From Gymnodinialimonas sp. 57CJ19 (GTDB lineage Bacteria; Pseudomonadota; Alphaproteobacteria; Rhodobacterales; Rhodobacteraceae), in assembly GCF_038396845.1 (NCBI RefSeq), contig NZ_CP151587.1, positions 124,001-188,000 on the forward strand: DNA of 64,000 nt. Direction: 5' to 3'. Positions within the stretch are counted from its first letter, which is position 1. Each line of letters starts with the position of its first letter. A program made the position numbers and the translations under genes. Of this stretch, positions 8,365-15,877 are shown piece after piece. The notes beneath the pieces are model-generated. The model searched no databases and was not told the origin of the DNA. It was given only the letters and a program-made list of their open reading frames with translations.

Positions 8365-10256
8365 GCGAAGAACTCGAAGTTGAACGCGGCGATATTCGCG
8401 ATAATGGCCGTCGCCCGCCCCGTGCGGTTGTAGGCTCTCATCGGATTGAGGAGGAGATGTTTGGCCGCGTCTTTGACCGAGCCATCACCTCCCGCATCTG
8501 GGATTTCGTCCGCCCCTACCAGCGGCAGATTATCATCGCAGTTCTTGCGGTTTTCGTCTTCACCGCCACCCAGATCGCGATCCCCTTGATCATCAGCTAC
8601 GGCATCGACAACGGCCTGACCGCAGACCTTGCCGGGCAATCGGCCCTGCGCGCGGCGATGATCGCCTTCATGATCGCCATCGGCCTGAACTACGGCGCAG
8701 CTTGGTTGCAGGAAAGCATCGTCGGCAAAGCAGCCGAGAACGTGTTGTTCGACATCCGCACCGCCATGTTCAGCCATTTGCAGGACGTCTCGCTGACCTT
8801 CATGGACAAGACCGAAGTGGGCCGCCTGATGTCGCGTCTGCAAGGTGACGTAAACGCGATGCAGGAATTTCTGGAGACCTCCGTCCTGTCTGTGGGCGAT
8901 ATCGTTTTGCTGTTCGGGATCATCATCTCGATGCTGTGGCTTAACGTACAGTTGGGGCTTCTGACGCTCTGCGTGCTGCCGGTTTTGTTCATCGTCCGCA
9001 TTGTCTGGCTGCCCCGCGCACGCGCCGCGTTCATGGCCGCGCACGAGGCAAATTCCGTCGCCAATGGCGCATTGGCCGAAGCGATCCACGGCGTGCGCAC
9101 CGTCCAAAGCATGGACCGCCAGCCGGTCAACTTTGCGCTCTATACCGACAAGGCGCGGGCAACCTTGTTGGCGCATCGCACCGCCTCCAAATTCGCGCAA
9201 GTTATGGTGCCGATCGTCGATAGCCTGACAGGGATCGCCATGGCCGTGGTGGTTGTGGTTGGTGGCTCGAAAGTGCTGAACCAACAGCTGGAAGTCGGCG
9301 TGATGGTCGCCTTCCTGTTCTACATTCAACGCTTCTTTGACCCGATCCGCTCGCTTACGATGCAGTATTCGGTGATGCAGCGGGCGATGGCCTCGGGCCA
9401 GCGGTTGATCGACGTGCTGGACGTGCCCGTCGACATCAAGGACGCCGAGGACGCCGTCGACCTGCCCCACGATATGGACGGCGCGATTGAGTTCAAGGAT
9501 GTGACCTTCGGCTACAATCCCGCCAATCCGGTGCTCAAGAACGTCAGCTTCAAGGTGCAACCCGGCGAAACGGTGGCCCTTGTCGGACCCACCGGATCGG
9601 GCAAATCCAGCGCCATGTCGCTGCTCAACCGGTTCTATGACGTGCAAAGCGGCGAGATCCTTGTCGGCGGCAAAGACGTGCGCGAGGTGACCCAAGCCTC
9701 CATCGGGCGTGAGATCGCCATGGTCTTGCAAGAACCCTACTTGTTCAGCGGCACCTTGTTGGAGAACATCCGCTACAACAAATCAGACGCGACCGAAGAG
9801 GACGTTATCGCAGCTGCCAAGGCTGTCGGGGCCCATGACTTCATCATGGCGCTGCCCAAGGGCTACCAGACGGTGATGGGCGAGCGGGGCGGCACGCTAT
9901 CGCTTGGTCAACGACAGCTTATCAGCTTCGCCCGCGCCCTTGTGGCTGATGCCCGCATCCTTGTGCTCGACGAGGCCACAGCCAGCATCGACAGCTATAC
10001 AGAGATGCTGATCCAAAAGGCGCTGGAAACGCTTTTGACGGGGCGCACGGGCCTTGTGATTGCCCACCGTCTGGCCACGATCCGTGACGCCGACAGGATC
10101 ATCGTCTTGCAAGCTGGTGAAGTGTTGGAGCAGGGCAACCATGATGAGCTGATGGCGATGAACGGCCTGTATGCGCAGCTATACAGCGTGAATTATGCGT
10201 CGTTTGATGACGTGCCGAACGCGAGCATTGATCCGGGTGAGGTGCAAAGTTCCTGA
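8361..10256 (+). CDS. ABC exporter half-transporter (second subunit, canonical Walker B)
   Basis: This 631-residue partner begins with a longer cytoplasmic N-terminus (about 50 residues), followed by the exporter membrane domain and an ATPase domain. Walker A is GPTGSGKSS near 409-417. Walker B is canonical, ILVLDEATASID near 533-544. The signature is LSLGQRQL near 513, with Leu replacing the first Gly of LSGGQ. Paired with the upstream subunit, the altered signature would face the Asp-containing Walker B, giving one degenerate and one competent site. It ends just before a strong bidirectional terminator and faces the permease genes of the importer. Confidence 0.92.
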   Translation: MSEELEVERGDIRDNGRRPPRAVVGSHRIEEEMFGRVFDRAITSRIWDFVRPYQRQIIIAVLAVFVFTATQIAIPLIISYGIDNGLTADLAGQSALRAAMIAFMIAIGLNYGAAWLQESIVGKAAENVLFDIRTAMFSHLQDVSLTFMDKTEVGRLMSRLQGDVNAMQEFLETSVLSVGDIVLLFGIIISMLWLNVQLGLLTLCVLPVLFIVRIVWLPRARAAFMAAHEANSVANGALAEAIHGVRTVQSMDRQPVNFALYTDKARATLLAHRTASKFAQVMVPIVDSLTGIAMAVVVVVGGSKVLNQQLEVGVMVAFLFYIQRFFDPIRSLTMQYSVMQRAMASGQRLIDVLDVPVDIKDAEDAVDLPHDMDGAIEFKDVTFGYNPANPVLKNVSFKVQPGETVALVGPTGSGKSSAMSLLNRFYDVQSGEILVGGKDVREVTQASIGREIAMVLQEPYLFSGTLLENIRYNKSDATEEDVIAAAKAVGAHDFIMALPKGYQTVMGERGGTLSLGQRQLISFARALVADARILVLDEATASIDSYTEMLIQKALETLLTGRTGLVIAHRLATIRDADRIIVLQAGEVLEQGNHDELMAMNGLYAQLYSVNYASFDDVPNASIDPGEVQSS

Positions 10257-10272
10257 CCCGTATTGCAGACAG

Positions 10273-10307
10273 AAAAAGGGCGGCTCCCCGAAGGTGCCGC
10301 CCTTTTT
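10273..10307 (+). terminator. bidirectional rho-independent terminator
   Basis: A perfect 12-bp inverted repeat, AAAAAGGGCGGC (10273-10284) and GCCGCCCTTTTT (10296-10307), has an 11-base loop. The outer A/T tracts give a U run on either strand, so it can end both the exporter operon from the left and the permease operon from the right. Confidence 0.9.
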
Positions 10308-10329
10308 GTTTGCCTGGTGGCCGCCCCGC

Positions 10330-11268
10330 TTAGCCGTTCTCTTTCAAGCGGGGGTCCAGGAAGTCGCGCAGCCAATCGCCGATGATGTTGAAGGCCAGCA
10401 CGGTGAAGACAATCGCCAGACCAGGGAAGACGGCCAACCACCATTTGTTCGACAACAGGTGATCGCGGCTTTCCGACAACATGCTGCCCCAAGTCGGCAC
10501 ATCGGGCGGCACGCCAAGGCCAAGGAACGATAAGGCAGCTTCCGACAGGATCACGCCCGCCACGTTGAACGATGCAATCACGGTCAGAGGAGCGATGATG
10601 TTGGGCAGGATGGTGCGGAACAGAATCGAGAACGTGCTGTCCCCCATGGCTCGCGCGGCCTCGACATATTCTTTTTCCCGAAGGCTAAGGGTCTGCGCCC
10701 GCACAATCCGCGCATAGGTAATCCACTGCCCAATCCCCAGTACGAGGATAATATTAACCAGCCCCGGCCCAAGAACGACAAGGAACATGATCGCCAGAAG
10801 GATGAACGGGAATGCCAGCTGGATATCGCCCAAACGCATGATGACATCGTCGATCCAGCCACCGAAGTAGCCCGAAACCAACCCCGCTACCGTGCCCAAA
10901 GTGCCGCCGACCGCAATGGCGGCCACGCCCACAAGCAGGGATACCCGTGCGCCGTATAGCAGCCGAGAGAACGTATCTCGGCCCAGTTGGTCGGACCCAA
11001 GCCAATATGTCAGATCACCCGCGCCGGGCTGGCCGGGCTCAAGCAAACGCATCATGATGTTTTGCCTGTTGGGGTCAAACGGCGCCAGCCAAGGGCCGAA
11101 GATCGCCACGAAAGTCACGATCAATAGAATTAACATCCCAATCAACGCCCAACGGCTGGTCAGCATGCTTTGGAAGGCGCGGCGAAGTTCGCGGCGGCGA
11201 TAGGAATTCGCCATGCCACCAACCTCTTGCGTGGTTGCCGCGCTTGGCGCTGGAGCGACCTCTGACAT
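10330..11268 (-). CDS. peptide-type ABC importer permease, OppC/DppC family
   Basis: This 312-residue inner-membrane protein has the N-terminal cytoplasmic segment and first helix typical of DppC (RWALIGMLILLIVTFVAIFGPWLAPFDPN) and a BPD-transporter domain of five further helices. The EAA loop appears in the stretch around YVEAARAMGDSTFSILFRTILPN. It should pair with the DppB-like permease encoded 11 bases upstream and with the two ATPases on the other strand. An AGGGGA site lies six bases before the ATG. It would form half of the channel for a small peptide or related solute. Confidence 0.95.
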   Translation of the reverse strand: MSEVAPAPSAATTQEVGGMANSYRRRELRRAFQSMLTSRWALIGMLILLIVTFVAIFGPWLAPFDPNRQNIMMRLLEPGQPGAGDLTYWLGSDQLGRDTFSRLLYGARVSLLVGVAAIAVGGTLGTVAGLVSGYFGGWIDDVIMRLGDIQLAFPFILLAIMFLVVLGPGLVNIILVLGIGQWITYARIVRAQTLSLREKEYVEAARAMGDSTFSILFRTILPNIIAPLTVIASFNVAGVILSEAALSFLGLGVPPDVPTWGSMLSESRDHLLSNKWWLAVFPGLAIVFTVLAFNIIGDWLRDFLDPRLKENG

Positions 11269-11279
11269 ATTTCGTCCCC

Positions 11280-12254
11280 TTACAATTTCACACGCGGGTC
11301 AAGCCGCGCGTAGACAAGATCGACAAGCAAGTTCAGCAAGATGAAGATGCCAGCCAGCAAGATTACCGAGGCCTGCACGACAGGGATGTCGCGCTGGTTG
11401 ATCGCTGTGAAAACCAATCGCCCAATGCCCGGATATGAGAAAATCGTCTCGACCACGACGACGCCGCCAAGCAGGAAACCGAACTCTAGCCCGATCATCG
11501 TGACGACGGGCAACCACGCATTGCGCATCGCGTGGTTCATCACAACGCGGCCCTCCGAGATACCCTTGGAGCGCGCGGTGCGGACATAGTCCTGCTGCAA
11601 CACCTCCAGCATAGACGACCGCACCAGCCGCGCATTTCGCGCCAAAGTGTAGGTCCCGACCGCCAGAGCAGGCATGATCAAATGATGCAGCGCGCTGGGA
11701 AGGTTTCCGAAGGCTTCTGAGAAATTGCCATCAAACAAGGGCTCCAGAAAGGCGACATGGCCCGAGATCGGGAACCAGCCCAAGTACAGCCCAAAGTAGA
11801 GGAACATCATGATTCCCATCCAGAAATTCGGAATCGACTGACCCAGCATCGCCACCGTCATGATCCCACCATCAATCGGCTTGCCCCGGTGCAAGGCGGC
11901 GAAGATCCCCAAAGGAATCGAAAGGCCAATGGCGAGAATCAGAGAGAAGGCGGTCAATTCAATGGTCGCGGGCATCGCCTCCAGGACAACACCCATGGCG
12001 GGTTCCCGGTAGCTGAGGGAGTTTCCGAAATCGCCCTGCAACGCATTCCAGATATAGCTGACGTATTGCACGTAAAGCGGGCGATCGAACCCAAGCGCGA
12101 TACGCGCGGCCTCGATCTCTTCTGTGCTCGCGTTCTCTGACACGAATAGATAGGTCGGATCTCCCCCAATCTGGAGCGATACGAAGCTGATCAGCGTAAC
12201 GCCAATCATTACGACAATGCTTTGCAGCAGACGCCTGGCGAGAAATGTCCACAT
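11280..12254 (-). CDS. peptide-type ABC importer permease, OppB/DppB family
   Basis: This permease (324 residues from the chosen start) begins MWTFLARRLLQSIVVMIGVTLISF, the usual DppB N-terminal helix. It carries a periplasmic loop and a five-helix BPD domain with the EAA-type loop YVRTARSKGISEGRVVMNHAMRN. The frame stays open to 12401, but the extra 49 residues are unlike the family, so the ATG at 12254 is preferred. It leads a two-gene operon with the DppC-like gene. A sigma-70-like promoter with an embedded palindrome lies about 170 bases upstream. Confidence 0.93.
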   Translation of the reverse strand: MWTFLARRLLQSIVVMIGVTLISFVSLQIGGDPTYLFVSENASTEEIEAARIALGFDRPLYVQYVSYIWNALQGDFGNSLSYREPAMGVVLEAMPATIELTAFSLILAIGLSIPLGIFAALHRGKPIDGGIMTVAMLGQSIPNFWMGIMMFLYFGLYLGWFPISGHVAFLEPLFDGNFSEAFGNLPSALHHLIMPALAVGTYTLARNARLVRSSMLEVLQQDYVRTARSKGISEGRVVMNHAMRNAWLPVVTMIGLEFGFLLGGVVVVETIFSYPGIGRLVFTAINQRDIPVVQASVILLAGIFILLNLLVDLVYARLDPRVKL

Positions 12255-12426
12255 GTTAGTAGTGCCCTTTACGTGCGCGTCGCGTTCCGCAAGATGCGCC
12301 ATCGCACCTTGCCAAAATAATAATCTTACCCCGGCCCAGTTGGTGCCGAACGTGATCACTTCTCGACTTATCCAAAGTTCCATCCTCGGGAAGCTTGACA
12401 ATCAATTTGATATTCTCCCAATGTGG

Positions 12427-12455
12427 ATTATAGATTGTCGACAGTAGAACAACAA
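12427..12455 (-). promoter_or_regulatory. predicted sigma-70 promoter of the permease operon
   Basis: Read on the minus strand, TTGTTG (12450-12455) and a perfect TATAAT (12427-12432) are separated by 17 bases, and transcription would run toward the DppB-like gene. The spacer contains the palindrome TGTCGACA, so a bound repressor would block RNA polymerase. Confidence 0.6.
12435..12444. promoter_or_regulatory. putative GntR-type operator inside the permease promoter
   Basis: The sequence TTGTCGACAG contains the perfect 8-bp palindrome TGTCGACA at 12436-12443. A near copy (TTGTCGACAA), with matching flanks GATTGTCGACA, lies upstream of the GntR gene at 14834. The position between -35 and -10 fits repression. 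Binding by that regulator is inferred. Confidence 0.5.
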
Positions 12456-12647
12456 GACCATGCAACCATCAATGCGTCAAGCGCGCAAATCGAGAAACCA
12501 AGCGCCGACAGGAAGGTCGATGCACAACGCCGGACAAGGGGGCCCTTGTGACCAATAAACGAGCAACTTTTGCCCGGCGATTGCCTTCCCTTGCCTTCCG
12601 CGTGTTCACTCGCCCTGCCCTGACGCTGCAACAAGGACCGCACACCC

Positions 12648-13682
12648 ATGACGCATGACCCCTCCGACAGCGCCAAACGCGTGCCCTTGCTAGAAGTCCG
12701 AGACCTCCAAACCACTTTTGACCTTAGCAAGACCCGCTCTGTCTGTGCCGTAGACGGGGTGAGCTTTGACGTTCACGCAGGCGAAACCCTTGCGATTGTT
12801 GGCGAAAGTGGGTCGGGGAAATCCGTGACAAGCCTGTCTATCATGGGTCTGTTGCCCAAGGACGTGGGCCGCATTTCCGGTGGCAGCATCAAGCTGAATG
12901 GCCGCGAAATCACCACCCTGAACGATACGGAAATGCGGGAAATACGCGGCAAAGAGATCGGGATGATCTTTCAAGAGCCGATGACAAGCCTCAACCCGGT
13001 GCACACCGTCGGCCAGCAAATCGCTGAAATGGTGATCCGCCACGAAAAGGTCTCCAAGGCAAAGGCGCGGACCCGCGCCATTGAGATGTTGGACCTCGTG
13101 GGCATTCCAGAGCCGTCGACACGTGTGGACAACTACCCCCACGAGATGTCGGGCGGAATGCGCCAAAGGGCGATGATCGCGATGGCGCTTTCGTGCGAGC
13201 CGCGCATTTTGATCGCGGATGAGCCGACGACGGCCCTGGACGTGACCATCCAAGCGCAGATGCTTGAACTGATGGATGATCTCCAGAAGAAGCTAGGGAT
13301 GGCGATTGTGTTCATCACCCACGACCTGGGCGTTGTGGCCGAAGTCGCGGACCGTGTGGTGGTGATGTATGCCGCGCAGGTTGTAGAAACGGCCGACGTG
13401 GAAGAGATCTTCCGAAGCCCCAAGATGCCCTACACGGCGGGCCTGATGAACTCGATCCCGCGCTTGGGGTCTTCGGTTAACAAGATCCGGCTAGAGGCCA
13501 TCCCCGGCAGCGTGCCTGCCCTGACGAACCTGCCGCAAGGCTGCCGCTTCCATCCCCGCTGCGCCTTCGCCACCGAAGCCTGCACCCGTGCCTTGCCCCC
13601 GCTTGAGGCGGCTGAGAGCGACCACCTGATCCGCTGCGCCCGTTGGCGAGAGCTGAACCTAAGCGAAAGGCAAGCGTCATGA
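12648..13682 (+). CDS. peptide ABC importer ATPase, OppD/DppD family
   Basis: This 344-residue ATPase has Walker A GESGSGKS near 55-62, signature MSGGMRQRAMIAMAL near 166-180 and Walker B ILIADEPTTALD near 186-197. The C-terminal oligopeptide-transporter extension carries the Cys-rich motif GCRFHPRCAFATEAC, known in DppD/DppF proteins to hold an iron-sulfur cluster. It would energise import through the two permeases encoded divergently. AAGGA lies ten bases before the ATG. It overlaps the next ATPase gene by ATGA. Confidence 0.95.
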   Translation: MTHDPSDSAKRVPLLEVRDLQTTFDLSKTRSVCAVDGVSFDVHAGETLAIVGESGSGKSVTSLSIMGLLPKDVGRISGGSIKLNGREITTLNDTEMREIRGKEIGMIFQEPMTSLNPVHTVGQQIAEMVIRHEKVSKAKARTRAIEMLDLVGIPEPSTRVDNYPHEMSGGMRQRAMIAMALSCEPRILIADEPTTALDVTIQAQMLELMDDLQKKLGMAIVFITHDLGVVAEVADRVVVMYAAQVVETADVEEIFRSPKMPYTAGLMNSIPRLGSSVNKIRLEAIPGSVPALTNLPQGCRFHPRCAFATEACTRALPPLEAAESDHLIRCARWRELNLSERQAS

Positions 13683-14647
13683 ACGCACCGCTGTTAGAAG
13701 TAGACAAGCTGCAAAAGTACTTTCCGATCCATGGCGGCGTTCTTCAGCGCGTGGTCAACAACGTGAAGGCGGTCAACGACATCTCGTTCTCGATCAACGC
13801 GGGCGAGGTTGTGGGGTTGGTGGGCGAAAGTGGCTCGGGCAAAACCACCGTCGGGCGCACGATCTTACGGCTGGAAGAAGCGACGGGCGGCGCGGTGCGA
13901 TTCGATGGGGCCGACGTGATGGCGCTGAATACCGCCGATCTGCGTAGTTACCGGAAGCGGATGCAGATTATTTTCCAAGACCCCTACGCCAGCCTCAATC
14001 CCCGCGAAAAAGTGCGCGATATCCTGACCCACCCGCTTCGCTTGCATAATATTGGCACGGCGTCGGAGCATGAAGACCGTGCGGTTGCCTTGTTGGAGAA
14101 AGTGGGGCTGAACCGCGATCACCTGGACCGGTTCCCCCATGAATTTTCCGGCGGCCAGCGGCAGCGCATCGGAATCGCCCGCGCTCTGGCTGTGGAGCCC
14201 GAGTTTATCGTCGCGGATGAGCCTGTTTCGGCGCTCGATGTGTCGATCCAGGCGCAGGTTATCAACCTGCTGGAAGACCTGAAGACTGAGCTTAACCTGA
14301 CGATGCTGTTTATCGCCCACGATCTGGGCGTGGTGGAGCATATCTGCGATCGGGTGATCGTCATGTATCTGGGTCGGGTGATGGAAATCGCCTCGGTTGC
14401 GGATCTTTATGCGCGGCCCAACCACCCCTATACGCAAGCGCTCATGTCCGCTGTGCCGATCCCAGAGCCGGGTAGACGGCGGGACCGGGTGATATTGAAG
14501 GGGGACATTCCTAGCCCGATCAATCCCCCCACCGGATGCGTATTCCGCACCCGTTGCCCGATGGCGACGGACGCTTGTGCCACCGTAGTGCCAGAGCTGA
14601 AAGCCGTGGGCGAAGGCCATGTAAGCGCCTGTATTCACACAACTTAG
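13679..14647 (+). CDS. peptide ABC importer ATPase, OppF/DppF family
   Basis: This protein (322 residues from the ATG at 13679) starts MNAPLLEVDKLQKYFPI, with the ATG inside the stop of the OppD-like gene. Walker A is GESGSGKTT, the signature FSGGQRQRIGIARAL and Walker B FIVADEPVSALD. The C-terminal motif PPTGCVFRTRCPMATDAC is the OppF-type Cys motif. It should form a heterodimer with the OppD-like ATPase. The frame extends 12 codons further upstream, but the coupled ATGA start matches the family. Confidence 0.95.
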   Translation: MNAPLLEVDKLQKYFPIHGGVLQRVVNNVKAVNDISFSINAGEVVGLVGESGSGKTTVGRTILRLEEATGGAVRFDGADVMALNTADLRSYRKRMQIIFQDPYASLNPREKVRDILTHPLRLHNIGTASEHEDRAVALLEKVGLNRDHLDRFPHEFSGGQRQRIGIARALAVEPEFIVADEPVSALDVSIQAQVINLLEDLKTELNLTMLFIAHDLGVVEHICDRVIVMYLGRVMEIASVADLYARPNHPYTQALMSAVPIPEPGRRRDRVILKGDIPSPINPPTGCVFRTRCPMATDACATVVPELKAVGEGHVSACIHTT

Positions 14648-14833
14648 GCTTCGTTTTGTTAACACCCACATGGACACGACCCGCAAGCGGGCAGGTTTTG
14701 CCTGCCTGCTTTATTTTTGTTTCAGCCTGCCCAAAAAGAACCCATTAAAACAGGCAGGTCGCAGGTCATCGTCAATGAATTCGCATGAATGCTTGACAAG
14801 CGTTTCCACCATGCAGCATTGTCCACTTATGGA

Positions 14834-14843
14834 TTGTCGACAA
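14834..14843. promoter_or_regulatory. putative GntR-type operator upstream of its own gene
   Basis: TTGTCGACAA is a perfect 10-bp palindrome within GGATTGTCGACAACA. It nearly matches the box in the permease promoter at 12435, including the flank GATTGTCGACA. It lies about 200 bases before the GntR gene. Autoregulation is inferred. Confidence 0.5.
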
Positions 14844-14888
14844 CACACAACACTTGGCGCAACGCAGCATCCCGTGGCAGATGTCACG

Positions 14889-14902
14889 GATTGTATGCAA
14901 TC
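14889..14902. promoter_or_regulatory. second palindromic box upstream of the GntR gene
   Basis: GATTGTATGCAATC has 5-bp inverted arms (GATTG and CAATC) around TATG, the general shape of operators of the FadR branch of GntR regulators. It shares the GATTGT half with the boxes at 12434 and 14833. Confidence 0.4.
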
Positions 14903-15046
14903 GACCCGTGCCATGCTGATTGCTGTTGCAAGACATCGGCCGCATTCCAATATGCTGGGCAATCTTCCTTTCGGACGTTTGTGTGACTCGGAATTGGCGT
15001 CATTCGTTCGGCGGGCAGAGAGTGCATGCCTAGGAGGAGCCACGAT

Positions 15047-15742
15047 ATGACCGATGCCAAAGCGGCTTTTGACGCGCCGATGCCCCACGACATTGCCCCG
15101 ATTGAGAATGTGCCCCTGCGTGTTCAAGTGGCAGACCAATTGCGTGCCGCGATTCTGAGCGGTCGGCTTCGGCCCGGAACAAGTCTGGTGGAGACTGCGC
15201 TGGCCGAGCAGATGAAGGTGTCCCGCGCGCCGATCCGCGAAGCCATCCAAATTCTCGAAAATGACGGCCTCGTGGAAACGATTGCTTACAAAGGCAAGCG
15301 CGTGAAACCGCTTACGGCCCGCGAAGTGGCCGAAACCTATTCGCTTCGCGAAGTGTTCGAGGTGATGGCCGTGCGCCGCATCCTGGAAAACAACGCCCCC
15401 CTTGATGCCCTGCGCACCCATTGCGACGAGATGACTGCCGCCGCGAAGGCTGACAACTTCGCCAGATTGGTCGCTGCGGATGAAGCATTCCACCACGCTT
15501 TGATCCGCTTGGCCGATCACGACCTGCTCGCGGCATCTTGGCGGAACCTCTACCTGCGCATCCACCAGATCATGGCCCTTCGCAACCGCGATGAGCGCAA
15601 TCTGGAAGAGGTGGCAGGCAACCACCCACCCATCGTTCAAGCCATAGCCGACGGCGACGCCGATCGCGCTATCTCTCTTATCTCCGATCACACCCGCGCT
15701 CTGGCCGCCTTCGATCCGGCGGGCATTGTGCAGGCAATGTGA
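15047..15742 (+). CDS. GntR-family transcriptional regulator, FCD (FadR) type
   Basis: This regulator (231 residues) has an N-terminal winged helix (about 20-85: LRVQVADQLRAAILSGRLRPGTSLVETALAEQ and MKVSRAPIREAIQILENDGLV) and a C-terminal all-helical FCD ligand domain (SLREVFEVMAVRRILE onward, with a His in FHHALIRLADHD). The strong TAGGAGGAG at 15031-15039 sits seven bases before the ATG at 15047; an in-frame ATG at 15026 lies before that site and is rejected. It stands between the importer ATPases and the binding protein. With the palindromes near 12435, 14834 and 14889 it is the likely ligand-responsive repressor of this uptake and breakdown system. Confidence 0.93.
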   Translation: MTDAKAAFDAPMPHDIAPIENVPLRVQVADQLRAAILSGRLRPGTSLVETALAEQMKVSRAPIREAIQILENDGLVETIAYKGKRVKPLTAREVAETYSLREVFEVMAVRRILENNAPLDALRTHCDEMTAAAKADNFARLVAADEAFHHALIRLADHDLLAASWRNLYLRIHQIMALRNRDERNLEEVAGNHPPIVQAIADGDADRAISLISDHTRALAAFDPAGIVQAM

Positions 15743-15877
15743 CTTCGAAGTTCTGACAAACGGCGCCCTTCGCCTGACGGATAACTTCGGAGCAACACGA
15801 ACTGGACTGATCAAGACCAACTAAAAACACGACCCCTCAGTCCTCCGAAGATCATCCAACAGGTGAAAGGAAAGCTA

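Larger units (their letters stand above)
12255..12647. other. divergent intergenic control region of the importer
   Basis: These 393 bases separate the permease operon (leftward) from the ATPase operon (rightward). They hold the leftward promoter and operator listed separately and are clearly AT-richer between about 12310 and 12480. A TTGACA at 12395-12400 points rightward but has no good -10 at normal spacing. I see no further gene. Confidence 0.6.
14648..15046. other. intergenic region upstream of the GntR regulator
   Basis: About 400 bases without a convincing gene. It holds two palindromic boxes listed separately and a TTGACA hexamer at 14793-14798 without a clear -10 partner. A CTGCCTGC/GCAGGCAG-like stretch around 14690-14765 could form weak stems after the OppF-like gene, but no clean terminator is seen. 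Confidence 0.5.

Noticed and set aside
8313..9731. Minus-strand open frame of 472 codons under the second ABC exporter subunit
   Set aside because: It is a shadow of the exporter gene; composition is His/Gln/Asp-rich with no family pattern.
14793..14821. Possible promoter with TTGACA upstream of the GntR gene
   Set aside because: The hexamer at 17-base spacing (GCATTG) is too far from TATAAT to call.
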